From Torreya grandis (lineage: Eukaryota; Streptophyta; Pinopsida; Cupressales; Taxaceae), in the NCBI GenBank assembly GCA_037957365.1, contig JARHVA010000250.1, positions 1,457,501 to 1,521,500 on the forward strand: a stretch of DNA of 64,000 nucleotides. Reading direction: 5' to 3'. Shown in pieces: positions 15,381-27,206 of the stretch (the first letter of the stretch is position 1; every line of letters starts with the position of its first letter). The position numbers and the translations under genes were made by a program. The notes beneath the pieces were generated by a model. The model was not told the DNA's origin and made no database searches. It saw only the letters and a list, made by a program, of their open reading frames with translations.

Positions 15381-16030
15381 ATGTAGGAGCCACCACTCCT
15401 AATTTTTGTCTTAGATACTCAAATTCTTCCTTGGGAAGAGGTTTGGTGAATATTTCTACAATTTGATCCTATGTTTGCACATATTCCATTGTGACCTCTT
15501 GATCTACAACCTTTTCTCTTAAAAAGTGATACTTGATTGAAATGTGCTTAGTTATGGAATGCTTCATTGGATTCTTTGATATATTAATAGCACTTGAATT
15601 ATCATAAAGAATAGAGATAGGTTATTTTTATTCTACCTTGATGTCTTTAAGTGTTTGCTTCATCCACAAGACTTGAGTGCAACATGTCACTACTACCACA
15701 TACTCTACTTATGCTATAGAAAGAGTAACTGACTCTTGATTTTTGCTCAGCCATGAAACAAGTTTGTTTCCAAGTAAAAATTCACCACCACTAGTGATTC
15801 TTCTATCATCCACACTTTTTTCCCAATCAGCATATGTATATGTTATTAAAGTGAAATCTTTATATTTAGGATACCATAGGCCATACTCAATTGTACTCTT
15901 GATATATCTAAAGATCATTTTCACTACATTGACATGTGATTCTTTGGGAGCATCTTGAAATATTGCAACCATGCACACTACTTGCATGATATCAGGTCTT
16001 GATGTAGTTAGGTATAACAAGATACATATA
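15380..16030 (-). pseudogene. RNase H domain of the copia element
   Basis: RNase H removes the RNA strand after reverse transcription. The best open stretch is 15709-16020, with LYLTTSRPDIMQVVCM, the linker FRYIKSTIEYGLWYPK and the core YTYADWEKSVDDRRITSGG, then LGNKLVSWLSKNQES. A stop follows at the AEY segment, after which VLWMKQTLKDI and the final KHISIKYHFLRE and FTKPL patches are still readable to about 15390. The first aspartate position reads TYADW with Tyr before it, as in the family. Confidence 0.9.
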
Positions 16031-16972
16031 ATTTATCTATACAAAGTCTGATTTGCATCAAGGGACTCATCATTTTTGCTCAACGTACATCCATTTATCA
16101 TGGGATTACCTCATGGTTTATTGTCTTTCATTCCAAACTTCTTGAGCATTTCCTTATAATACTTAATTTGGGATATAAATATCCCTTCATAAGTTTGTGT
16201 TATCTATAGACCAAGGAAGAAAGAAATTTCTCCAAGCATAGACATCTCAAACTCATTTTGCATTTGAGTAGCAAATTCTTTACACATTCTATTATTTCTA
16301 CCACCAAAAATGATATCATCTACATATAAAATAATAATTAACATATGCTCACCTTTTGATTTGAAGTACAGATTTTTACCTGTGCATCCTTTATTGAATC
16401 CTTATTGTTGCAAGTACTGGTATAAAATTTAATACCATGCTTTGGGTGCCTATTTTATACCATATAGAGCTTTCTTTAGTCTACACACATAATCTTCTTA
16501 TTTTGATAAATGAAAACCTTCAGGTTTTTCTATGTAGACTTCCTCTTCTAGGTTCCCATTCAAGAAATCAGGCTTAACATCTATTTGATAGACTTTGAAT
16601 TTATTGTAAATAGAGAATGTTAGAAAAATTCTTATGGATTCCAATATAGAAACTAGACCAAATGTTTCCTCAAAATCTATGCCTTTAACTTGTGCATATC
16701 CTTTGCACACCAATCTGGCCTTGTTCATTATAACAGTTCCATTCTCATTGAGTTTGTTTCTAAAGACCCACTGTTTACCTATTACATTACTATTTGAAGG
16801 TCTTGGAATGGATTCCCAAGTTTTGTTCTTTTCAATTTGGCTTAGTTATTCTTCCATGGCTTTTAGTGAATTATCATCCTTGTTAGCTTCAACATGGCTC
16901 TTAGGTTCAATTTTAGATGTTAGAGCAAAACTTACTTGCTTGTTATTTATTGCAAATCTTCTCCTTGTCTGA
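16030..16972 (-). pseudogene. Reverse transcriptase of the copia element
   Basis: RT copies element RNA to DNA. The open stretch 16498-16728 begins with KARLVCKGYAQVKGIDFEETF and continues with VYQIDVKPDFLNGNLEEEVY, the usual fingers-palm segment of copia RT. After a stop the catalytic YVDD is intact at 16315-16326 (LYVDDIIFGG). The thumb segment with ISQIKYYKEMLKKFGMKD follows near 16150-16200. Stops and small gaps prevent translation. Confidence 0.92.
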
Positions 16973-16979
16973 AATCCTT

Positions 16980-17720
16980 CATTTTTATTACCAATGATCT
17001 ACTCTATAGGATGATCCTTCTGAACAAATCTTGCAAGTGGATTTTCATTTACTTCCTCAAGTTCTTCATTAGCTACTTCCTCTTTAGACTCTAATTCTTC
17101 TTCATAGATGTATTTGTTAGGTTTAACATGTTTCAAGCCTTCATCAACCTTGACATTAATACTCTTTATAATATTATGTAGCCTTTTGTTGTAACACATG
17201 TAGGATTTGATTTGAGTGGAATAACCAAGAAATATTATTTCATCACATATTGATTCAAATCTTCCCAATTTGTCTTCTTTTTCTTGACGTAATATTTGCC
17301 TCTAAACACTCTGAAATACTTAATAGAGGTAGGTTTTCCATACCATAGTTCATGTGGGGGTTTATCATTGTTTACCCTTAGTTGAAATTTGCCCAAGATA
17401 TCTACTATTGTTTGTAGTACTTCTCTCTAGTATCTATCAGGTAACTTGGCCTCTTTTAACATTATTCTAGCCATTTCCTTGACTGTCTTGTTCTTTCTTT
17501 CTACAACTCCATTATGTTGTAGAGTCCTTGTTACAGAGTAATATCTTTTGATTCCATGTTTATCACAATACTCAATGAACTCATTTGAGGTGAATTCTCC
17601 ACCTCTATAAAATCTTAAGTATTTGATTTTTTGACCAATCTCATTCTCTACCATGGCCCCAAATATTTTGAAACTTTCAAATGCCTAAGACTTATCCTTC
17701 AAAAAGCTTACCCATGTCAT
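16980..17720 (-). pseudogene. Integrase of the copia element
   Basis: Integrase joins the DNA copy to the target. The core lies at 17427-17654: KIKYLRFYRGGEFTSNEF is the second catalytic segment, but the expected Ser-Asp before RGGEF reads Phe-Tyr, so the aspartate is lost. The glutamate segment HNGVVERKNKT is kept. The open stretch 16999-17268 (IFLGYSTQIKSYMCYNKRL, then an acidic linker ending VQKDHPIE) is the C-terminal part that leads to RT. Confidence 0.9.
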
Positions 17721-18430
17721 TTTTGAGCAATCATCTACAAATAACATGAAGTGTCTTTATCTTTATATCCTCTTGTCTTAATAGGACCACAAAGATTATT
17801 ATGAACTAATTCTAAAGGATTTGTAGTTTCATACTCCTTTGTTTAAAATCTAACCCGTGTCTTCTTGCCTTGCTAACACTCCTTGCAAGTAGTGTCTACA
17901 AATTTGGTTATCTTAGGCATGTATCTAACACACTTATTTGAGTTCACCTTTACCAAGTTGTCAAAATTGACATGGTCCATTCTTTTATGCCATAACCAAA
18001 TCTCACCAATATTTTCTATCAGGTAGCTATTACCATTCACTTCACTAAGATCATAGATATTGCTTTTATTTCTTTTCCCTTCTGTAACTAGTCTTCTAGA
18101 TCTCCTTATCTTGCATCCTTTTATATTAAATATGACCTTATATCTATTGTCACACTTTTGGTTGACACTTAATAGATTATATTTAAATCATTCAATATAA
18201 AGGACATCATGTGTAAGTAGTTTTCCATCTATATTCAAGGTTCCTTTACCACAAATCTTTACTAAAGTATTATCTCCCAAGCTAATATATATTTCCTTGC
18301 ATTTACTTATTTTTATGAACTTACTCTTGACACTAATCATGTGTTTTGAACAATCACTATCTATTACCCATAAATTTTGTTCCTTGACATGGAGTATAAT
18401 TTGAGAAATCATAGATTATGAAAAATTTTG
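17720..18430 (-). pseudogene. Protease and GAG-pre-integrase region of the copia element
   Basis: The stretch 18188-18412 contains LWVIDSDCSKHMIS at about 18320-18370, the copia protease active site, with Asp where the D-S-G motif should have Gly. GDNTLVKICGKGTLNI follows, the usual second half. The part 17720-18150 corresponds to the GAG-pre-integrase domain (readable patches such as LVKVNSN and a C..C zinc-binding pattern), broken by stops. Confidence 0.8.
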
Positions 18431-19635
18431 ATCTTTCACTTTCCACACATTCTTAGGTTTCTTATTTGGCTTATTTTTTCCTTTTTTTAGATACTTGTGA
18501 ACCTTTGTCCACACTGGGAGGCATGATTTTCTTTTCACACTATATTTTTGGTCTTGTAAAGTTTGTTCCACATTTTTTAGCTATGTGACCAAAATTATTA
18601 TAATTATAGCATATTACATTTGTATCTAACAAGGGAGAAAATGAATTTATGCTTACAAAGTTTGTTCTCCTTTTAGTCATAACTCTACATTCACTATCCC
18701 TATGACCAAACTGATTATAGGTATACAAATAATCATAAAAAAAGTGAGGAATACCTAGTCATAGCATTTATTTGTGCAGGATGAGGAAATATTCTTAACT
18801 CTAGCTTCTTCAAGTCTTTCACCCTTATGAAACCATCTACATCAACTACCTTTGTCTTCCTTTCTTTAGGATTTTTTTATTCTTTAGATTTACTCATATC
18901 AGCAGTGCTTGTGTTTGTCTTTGTATCTCTACAAGCATTCTTGCAAGATTTTTCATTCTTTGTTCTTACTTCTCCTTTTGCTTTGAAGTTTTCACATAAG
19001 TTTATAGATGTACTGGTTATGGGACTTTTCCCTTTTTCAAAACCAAGACCAGATTTCTCTTTTGATGGATTTTGAGAGTTGATCAACTCATCAAGAATTA
19101 CTGAACCTCTTTTTAGCTTCAAACCTTTGTCTATTTTTTCTTTAGCTTTTTCAACTTATTTTCTCAAATCCACTATCTATGCTTTTAACTTCATTCATTC
19201 ATCAGATATAGAATGTAATTCAAGTTTGACTACATCTTCTATTCTTTTGGCCTCTTCAACTTGTGTCTTTAGGATAACCACCATTTGATCAGACTTTCCA
19301 AGACTTTTGGACACTTTTTTAATCTCCACTTGTCTAAGCATCTTCTATTTTGAGTTTTCTTTTCTTATCTTGTCAATTTCATCAAGATCATAGATGAGTT
19401 CACACTCTTTATCCACTTCTCCTTCTTCTTCTTCATCTGAGTCTTCAACTTATTCTTGATCCACATAAGTTGATCTTAATTTCATGAATAGGACTTCCTT
19501 TTCCTCATCCACAAATGCACAATCATGTTCATCATCAAAACTATCATAATCATCCAATGAATCATTATCTTCTTTTGTATACAAGCCTTTCTTATTTTTT
19601 AAGAACTTCTTCTTGGAATAGTACAGTTTCATGTT
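18430..19635 (-). pseudogene. Acidic/coiled-coil and double zinc-knuckle part of copia gag
   Basis: Downstream of the gag core are, in order, an acidic stretch (19450-19632, rich in Asp and Glu: DNDSLDDYDSFDDEHD), a Lys/Glu-rich helical region (about 18830-19440) that looks like coiled coil, and two CCHC zinc knuckles at 18540-18728. In the first knuckle both leading Cys read Tyr (YTYNQFGH....C). In the second one Cys reads Tyr (CYNYNNFGHIAKKC). Cys-to-Tyr is a G-to-A change. The same arrangement, coiled coil then two knuckles with Cys-to-Tyr loss, occurs in the element at 54382-59117. Confidence 0.75.
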
Positions 19636-19639
19636 TTTA

Positions 19640-20480
19640 CTATCCTCTTCTTACTTAGAATTATACTTTTTATATAAGGGCATTTAGAATCAAAATGTCC
19701 TACCTTACCACAATTAAAGCATTTAAAGTGTCTCTTACCTTTGTACTTTCCATATCTTCTTAATTTTTTGAAAAAGTTAGCTTCTTCTTCATTAGTCTCC
19801 TCAGATCTAGATGTAGGTGCTTCTAATTTTACTTGTTTAGATACTTTGAATGCACCTTCTCTCTTGAAAGTGTCTACTTCTCCCGTTCTCATCTCATAGG
19901 TTGTGAAGGTTCAATGCAACTCATCTACAATGAGATTATATATATCTCTTGCTTCCTCGATTATAGAGATTTTAGATTCATACCTTGATAGAAGAGATCT
20001 TAAGACCTTTTTGACAATGAATAAAACTTTCATCTCTTCTCTAATGCCTCTAATTGCATTGAATATTTCATCTACTCTGAGGAGGTAGTCTACAATTTTC
20101 TCTTGTTCATTCATTTTAAGACTTTCAAACTTGTTTTTGTATGTTTATAGCTTAGACTGATTTACCTTATCATCACCATCATAGATGCTCTTTAACTTGT
20201 TCCAGATATCATGTGTATTTTGATAATGCATTACTTTTAAAAACTCTTAGATAATCCACAAATGATATCATTTTTTTTCTTGGCATTGCTCTCATATGCC
20301 TTCTTTACAACCTAACCAATAGGAGTTGTAGCAAGGGTTGTATATCTATTTTAAATATGCATCCATACATCAAACCCTAACAAAGATAAATATTGTTCCA
20401 TTCTAATGCCATAAAATGCATAGTTTTATCCATCAAAGAGAGGTGCTTTATTTGAGGAAGAGCCTTCTTAACTATCCATT
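19640..20480 (-). pseudogene. gag: gag core of the copia element
   Basis: Gag is the particle protein. The start is near 20475, a few codons after the primer site; readable N-terminal patches are SSSNKAPLFDG, NYAFYGIRMEQYLS and KKAYESNAKKKNDIICGL. The open stretch 19911-20114 (MNEQEKIVDYLLRVDEIF, later LRSLLSRYESKIS) is the UBN2-type copia gag core. An intact CCHC zinc knuckle, CFNCGKVGHFDSKC, lies at 19680-19721. Stops are scattered through the rest. Confidence 0.87.
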
Positions 20481-20535
20481 TGTGTTCACTGTCTAAGATC
20501 AACTTGAGCTAATTAAGCTTCTTCTAAGGAACCAA

Positions 20536-20550
20536 GTCTCTGATACCAAT
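20536..20550 (-). other. Primer binding site of the copia element
   Basis: Minus strand ATTGGTATCAGAGAC, directly after the 5' LTR end; tRNA-Met type. Confidence 0.9.
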
Positions 20551-22587
20551 TATTGGAACAAAACTATCTACTAAGAGGGGGTTGAGTTAGTAGATTGACT
20601 AAAATTAGTCCTTTAATCCTTTTTAAAATCAATTTAAAATGGATATACAAAGATTACACGCATACATATATACATAACACTACATGTACATGAAAACCCA
20701 ATATTGTAAAAACCACCATGAGAATAACTACTAGAATCTATTGTTATAATCTAGCCTCACAATCAAGAATCTCACTGGTTATAATTTTTAAGGGCACCAA
20801 CCTTAAGGAGACACCAATCCCTTGCTTTAAGAGTACCTACTCTAAGGAAGCACCAAATCCCTAACTGAGCACCAACTCAGCTCCTCTAATGGCACCTACT
20901 AATTAGATCTATATTATGGAGCTACAACTTCATATTATAATATTGATTCATGAACGAATCCAATTACAATTCTTTGTTATAGGTTTGTTTTGTAATTGCT
21001 CATATTCTACACATCTCTCTCTTCTTTTCCACTCTGCCCCTTTTATTTTGTGTCTTTATATTTCTCTATTAGACACAATTCAACAACACCAATAACATTT
21101 CATATATCCTAGATGACATATATATATTCATTATATCTAGGTCTCACTTATTCTTTTTGTTCATACTTTGTCTATAACACATCATGCTCCATTATTGGAC
21201 TTAGTTCAATTGACAAGTTTCTTACATCTTGAATTCATGCACCACTACCATAATTATCTATTATTTTCTATATTTATCAAATATCCATCTTGATCTTTGA
21301 TACACATTCCATTCTACACAACTTTGATCGATCACAATGATTTATATCATTATATATGTCATATAATGCATCTTACCTACATGTTCCATTGCTTGACCAT
21401 TAGGATGAACATATCTTTAAATATTGACCATAGATCTTAAGTTTCATGTCATGATCCCATGATCTTCATTCAATATTCTCATATTTAAAATGAAACTATT
21501 AGATCAATATCTAAAATTCTCATGCACTCTGTTGGATCTTTGTGAGCTTTTGAACTTTAAAATCTCAATATTTAAAGCACATCCATTGATCTTTTGATCT
21601 AATTTCCTACATGTTATTAGATATTCAAAATTAGAATGGATTTTACCTCTATCTATCATTAAACATCTAACACTTTGACCTCTTTGACTCCTCACACTTT
21701 GTTGATCTTCATTGCATAATCACACACTCACCATTAGATCTTATGATAGACTCTTAAGGTTAGGACAGTTGGCACTCTCACATACCTTATGAGCAATACT
21801 ATTAGTATCCACGCTTGTGACACTTGGAATCAATGCATGCCTTCTAAACATTATCAATCTTTATGTTTGTGACACTTGGCACCAACACGTACCTTCTAAG
21901 AACTTTACTATCAATCTTCATTCTTGTGGCACTCGACTTTCATATGTTCCTCTTGCACATTGTTAGTCCTTGTACTTGTGATACTTAACACTAGTGTGTT
22001 CACTCTCAGGTACCTTTGATAAATTAAATTCACTATGCATCATTGAATCTACATCATGTGATTAAGCACTAACCATTGATCAAGCTTGAATAAATATTAA
22101 ATTAAGGACTTAGGAAATATTAAGGTCTTTGATCACTTCTCATAGCCACTAATTACAAAGTCAAAGGGCCCAATTGCACAATGATGACAAGGGCTTAAGA
22201 TATAACTTAAGTAACCAATTCCTATCTATATCCAATCAACATTAAAATAGAACATGCTTATGAATGTCATGGTTTAAACCCTTAGGGTTTAACTAAGAAA
22301 CTTTGTAATGCCTGAGAGTAAAGATAAATTATTTTTTATCTCATTTCTCTTCATTTGAACCTATGGACCATACATATGATCTACTCTTGAAAAACCCATA
22401 ATAGATTTTCTATCAATTGCTTTGTAAATGGTCAAAAAAAAATCTATAAAATCATGATAACTTTTCAATGTACAACTGTAAAACATACTCTTCTCTCCAT
22501 AAATTCTTTTTAATCCTCTAACATAAATGACATCCATAATGTCATTAATCTCCCTTTTGACATCAAATAAAAATCATATTTCTAACA
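20551..22587 (-). repeat. 5' LTR of the copia element
   Basis: 2037 bp. The plus-strand edge reads TATTGGAAC (TG changed to TA) and the other edge CTAACA. It keeps the same blocks of LTR sequence as the left copy, including runs of a repeated phrase CTTGTGACACTTGGCA (21814-22000), but lacks the TG microsatellite. Confidence 0.93.
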
Positions 22588-23499
22588 ACTAATGTAATAT
22601 GCTTGTCCTAAAATAACTTATAGTGAATTTGTATATATAGGATCCTCTAACTTTGAACTAAAAACCTAGTGGCACACAAAGCCAACCAAAATAAACTCAA
22701 ATGTGCCCAAATAACTAGCATTAAGTGAAACATGCCCAAAATAATTTGAAAGATAATTGGGTCAATTTTGACATTTTCAATCAATATCAATACTTGATAT
22801 TGATCGTAAATTATATAATTAACCCAAAGCCTAAAATGACTCTAGGATGAAAGAAAGGCCTAGAATTGGTTAAATTTTACTATCTAAATATGATGAGGAG
22901 GGTGATAATAGTTAAGAGGTAGATATATTAACTTTTTATCTAATAATTTATGTATAATATCATGTGGTTGATCTTTATAACTATCAAACTTGAGTGGTTT
23001 TTAATTATTGAAAGTATATTTATTTGATTTAGTTGTTGTTTTATAGATTGATTATTTCATTTTACTTAGGACCTTAGCCTATGTTTCCTTGACTGAAATA
23101 TTGACCTTAGGAAGTGGATTAGGTTTTTTGGCTTCCTTGTATGGGACTTCTTATTGTAAATTAATTTCTCCATGTATCTTTTTGTGATTTTAAATGAGTA
23201 AAAAAGTCTTCTTCTAATACAAGAGTCTCATATCAAAGAGATTGAAATGAATCACAATTGTAATAAAGTAGCTTTAATTTGAGAGGATATATGAGGCCCC
23301 TAAAAACATATATTTTATGTTTCTAAATATGTTGGTTTATATTTCAATCGATGCATACAAGTTGTGAATCATAAAATATAATCACAAAATGGCTTTGATT
23401 TCCATTGATAAAGAGAAGGTAGACATTTATATGTAACCCGTAATCCCTGATTCTAAATATATCACATCAAAAATGTCTCTTATAACTCAATATATGAGT

Positions 23500-24180
23500 G
23501 TTAAAACCCATTTTGAAAATATTGAAACCAATCTAAAGAATTTCTAATTAAAATTTTTGAAAACACTTTTAGTAAAATATAACTACTATCATATTTTTCC
23601 ACTAAAGCTTTAAAATCTCTGAGATGTAGATAAGGATCACTACTTCCATCAAACATACTAAATGTAGGCATGAGGAAGTTATGAGGTAATAGTGCATTTA
23701 GAATATTATGCACAATTAGGTTTCCATATATATCATTAGAGTCAACCCAAGCATGATATGCTTCGATTTTTGAGGTTAAATAGTGCATTTGATGTTGCAA
23801 GGCACCCATAACATGTATTAAGGAGATGAATTCTTAGGAAGGCATGATCCTTAAGATGTTCATTCAATGGTTGAATATTATTATTTTAATTGCCATAGGT
23901 ATACTATTATGAGTGGGTGATGAATGTCTAGGCATAATATTTTTAGTAATAAACATAGGTTGAGAAAAGGCATCATGGTTATTTCAAACATTATATTCCA
24001 TATATTCACATTCTGAAGATGTATCATTGCATATAATGGCATCATCATTACATGGAAGTTCATCAAAAATAGAAGGCTCATGTGAAGATATATTACAGTG
24101 TATTCCAAGAGAGGTGAAATAATCATCACATGTATTTGTATGATTTAGTGTTTCTAAAGAGAAGGAATTTCACATTCTTT
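23500..24180 (-). pseudogene. gag: gag fragment, Tat/Athila-like Ty3
   Basis: The open stretch 23501-23809 shows the gag core pattern of plant Tat/Athila elements: LMPTFSMFDGSSDPYLHLRDF, then a helical region and NSLDWFQYF, matching the usual 'P.f..yDG..DP..HL..f' and 'A..W...L' layout. Upstream, 23880-24180 reads DYFTSLGIHCNISSHEPSIF and an acidic segment with one stop, probably the N-terminus. No zinc knuckle or protease follows before the copia insertion. Confidence 0.72.
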
Positions 24181-24307
24181 TGCCATTTCTAGAGAGAGAA
24201 TGAATTTCACATTATTTTTCCATTTCTAGAGAGAATGAATTTCACATTCTTTTTTTCATTTCTATAGAGAGAATGAAATTCACATTCCTTTTCCATTTTT
24301 ATGGAGA
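24151..24307. repeat. Tandem repeat, about 36 bp x 4
   Basis: Four copies of a unit like GAGAATGAATTTCACATTC followed by TTTTTCCATTTCTAGA, with small differences. It lies just upstream of the gag fragment in element orientation. Confidence 0.85.
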
Positions 24308-24956
24308 GCTTATGCCTTTATTTTTTTATAAATTTTAATGAGATGAAGTGCAGTGGTAAATGTTTAGAGAGGGGTAATAAAGGGAGATTCCTCACTTTTT
24401 AAACCATGTGGAATGTTAGTAAATGAACATATTCAATATTAATTTGTTCTTCTTATTCTAGTGTATGATTTAAATAAGAATGTATATAAGAAGTATAGTA
24501 ATTAGGATCTTATACTTTAGAATTAATGTGTTCATTTACTTCTTCACTATAGTCTCCACTATTGTACCATTTTATTTTATTTCTCATAATTATAAACATA
24601 CTCATAATCATAATAATTTCCATGACAATCATATTCCTCATCTACATAAATAGCATCATTAATCACACATGCTTAGCTATTATTCCATTCATTATCATAA
24701 ACATAATGAAAGAAGTTGTTAAATAATAACAAAAGCATACAATGATAGCTACTAGGGATTTCTGATTAGTTATCCATTTTAGATTTATTAGGCATCAACA
24801 AGCTATTGATATATAGGCAAGGCCTAATAGAAATAGGTAAACAAACATGGAGATACTATGGTTTTGGAAATGGAAACCCTAGGGATGAAATCTAAAACCT
24901 TTGAAAGATGAAACCCTAATAGAGATGTAGGGTTTGACATTATTTGATCAATGTAT

Positions 24957-24969
24957 GGGTTCACCAATA
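24957..24969 (-). other. Candidate primer binding site, TTGGTGAACC type
   Basis: Minus strand TATTGGTGAACCC follows the LTR end AAAACA. It has the same form as the family F site at 30042 and 36963. The tRNA that would pair is not one I can name. Confidence 0.5.
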
Positions 24970-25710
24970 TGTTTTACCCTATTTTGGATTTAAAAACCCT
25001 AATGGGATATAAAATAATATAATAATGATTAATCAAAATTCATATAATATACACAAGTATTCATAAAAATTAGTTTGGATTATGATAAAGTGTATAAGCC
25101 AAATATAGTAATAAATGTATAAAAAGAGGTAACAAGGTTCTTAGCTTTTTTTACGTGTTTTTTTTAATTTTCGTTGTCTAAATGTTGCATATTTTTATTG
25201 TGTAAATTCTCTATGTACAAATTTTTTTAGCATGTTTCCTACTAGTCATTTCCATTAGGCTAGGTCAATATCCACAGTTGATATTGAATTAAAGTGGTCA
25301 TATTGAACCCACACAAAAAAAAACTATTATTTTCTCCTAAGATGATGTGCCTATGTATAATATAACACATGTTTTTTCCTTTAATCACCTTTGGAATCAT
25401 ATGAATGTTATTGTATGATCAAAACCCTAATTTTTCATAAGCAATCTAATATCAAATGTGAATGTTAGGTGAAAGGGTTGAGTTGGACTAACCTTGGTCA
25501 ATTCTCGTTGACTAACCAAGCATTACATTACATTTTCAATACTCTAGAGAAGGCTCAAACTTGAATTTAATTCTCTTACTAATGTGTATGTCTATAATTA
25601 TGGATGTGAGCACTGATGCTCATTCTCCTATCTTGTCCTTAGTATAAAAATGCAAATATTAATTGACCTTTGTAAACTTCACGTTCAACTCTAACAATTC
25701 TATAAGTGCA
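24970..25710 (-). repeat. Diverged LTR, probable 5' LTR of the old Ty3 element
   Basis: Partner of 12104-12842. On the minus strand it ends in TCCAAAATAGGGTAAAACA and is followed by the primer site. Its other edge, near 25710, is set only by where similarity to the partner stops. Confidence 0.6.
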
Positions 25711-27193
25711 ATATGTGTGTTTTAGTATTTTTTTGATCCATTTTATTACTAAAATTAACTTACTAAAAATAGAAATGATATAAGGTTTAAATAGGAATAC
25801 CTATGACATGGGATGTGCATCGTTGATCTAATGAGGTGGGAACTCTATTTTGGCTACAAAGGACTACCCATAAATAAAAGACAACCTAGAAAAGATTGGA
25901 TTAATAAAATAGATGAGTGGACTACCTAATACAAGATCAGTTCTAGCAAGTGGTACACTTCCTTAAAGGGATGTCATTCCACTATTTATGCAATCAAGCA
26001 AATAATATAATGAGATAAATTACAATAAATAATGTGATGAGATTATGAAACTAAAATGAAATAACTCAATCTATTACATAGATATTATCAAAGTGTTCAT
26101 TCTAATATGTAATGGCTAAAATATTCGTGTTCTTGAATTAATTATAATTACTTAATGATGGCCTCTAAATTTAGGGAAAAGATGATCACATAAAGTCCTA
26201 AGTCAAAAGAGATGTCACTTTGATCGGTGAATAATGGATGAGGAACTATGGGTAAGTCATGAATTAAAACCACATCATATATAACACTAAGCAAGGTCAT
26301 CTATAGATATCAATGCATGATTTTAGGACTTATAAGTAGCAAATTAGAAACACTTAAGACTACTAAACTAGTCTCATGTTATAGATAGAAATCAAAACAT
26401 AGGGATCAATGTTGATTGTCTTAGAATCAGTATTAATTACATAATCGATGTCAATCTAGAAGGAATCATGGTTGATCATTATAGTGGGTTGTGGAAAAAT
26501 CTAGATGGGGCCTAAGAAGGGTTCTAATAGATTCTAAAATGCTTTACGATTGGTTATTAACTATCTAACTAGACTTAAAGTCATAAACAAAATGTAAATG
26601 AAAAATATAGTGATAATATACTAAAATAAATAAACACATTTACCTCTAAAAATGCTTGATGTGCTACACAAAATATCGCATTGACAAGGATGTGTTTGGC
26701 ATTAGATAGAGTGTGCATAGACTTAAACAAGGGTGGAATTATTCCATAGTACTCCATGGGAAATTTGTCAATGTTTTGGTGTAAAAATTTAGGATCCCTC
26801 AACCTAAAATTAGACTACATATAAATTGATGTCAATCCTAATATGATTGATGAAAATCATAGAGATCATTACCAATCCGGTCTAAGTTTAACTTTCTAGA
26901 CTTAACAACTCAAGATTATGGATTAAACTTAGTCCAAATTAGTTTTTAAACAGGGTTTGGGTATGAATAAATTGTTATGGAGGTTAAAACAACTTGACCC
27001 TAATAATATTGGGGAGATTTTATTAGATTTATGGATGGTTAACTAATTACTGAAGTAAAACAGTAATTAACTAGATTAATTACACAATGTAAGATGCTAA
27101 ATGGTAAAACTATATTAATTATTGTAAAATATGTGGGGAAGAGGTAAGACACATTTATTCATAATAAAATAGTGTAAATTCATAGTGTCTACA
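25711..27193 (-). repeat. Candidate 3' LTR of the host Ty3 element
   Basis: On the minus strand the LTR would start TGTAGACACTATG at 27193, right after a polypurine tract. Its far edge is not fixed; 25711 is where the neighbouring LTR's similarity ends. No second copy is in the window to confirm it. It contains several copies of an ATCAATGTTGATT-like motif. Confidence 0.4.
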
Positions 27194-27206
27194 TTTGCCC
27201 CTTTTT
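27194..27206 (-). other. Candidate polypurine tract of the host Ty3 element
   Basis: Minus strand AAAAAGGGGCAAA followed by TGTAGACACT, the classic junction form. Confidence 0.5.

Larger units (their letters stand above)
12848..22587 (-). mobile_element. Ty1/copia retrotransposon, full length, inactive
   Basis: A 9.7-kb element on the minus strand with LTRs of about 2.05 kb. It has a perfect 5-bp target duplication, ACTAA at 12843-12847 and 22588-22592. In element order: 5' LTR (20551-22587), PBS (20536-20550), gag, zinc knuckles, protease, integrase, RT, RNase H, PPT (14910-14921), 3' LTR (12848-14909). Integrase before RT is the Ty1/copia order. LTR ends are the inverted pair TGTTGGAA/TTCCAACA. 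It lies in the remains of an older Ty3 element. Stops are frequent in every domain, although the RT catalytic YVDD is preserved. Confidence 0.95.
22593..24956 (-). mobile_element. Internal remnant of the old Ty3 element around the copia insertion
   Basis: This 2.4-kb interval lies between the two diverged LTRs at 12104-12842 and 24970-25710. It holds only a gag-like fragment (23500-24180), a small tandem repeat, and non-coding DNA. Either pol was deleted or the element never had it. Confidence 0.55.

Noticed and set aside
16634..16972. 112-codon plus-strand frame
   Set aside because: Antisense shadow of copia RT on the minus strand.
18827..19288. Plus-strand frames of 82 and 69 codons, Phe/Leu/Ser-rich like membrane proteins
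   Set aside because: Antisense of the Lys/Glu-rich coiled-coil part of copia gag, which gives Phe/Leu/Ser on the other strand.
24881..25020. Telomere-like AAACCCTAA strings
   Set aside because: Only scattered single units such as AAACCCTAAT; no tandem array.
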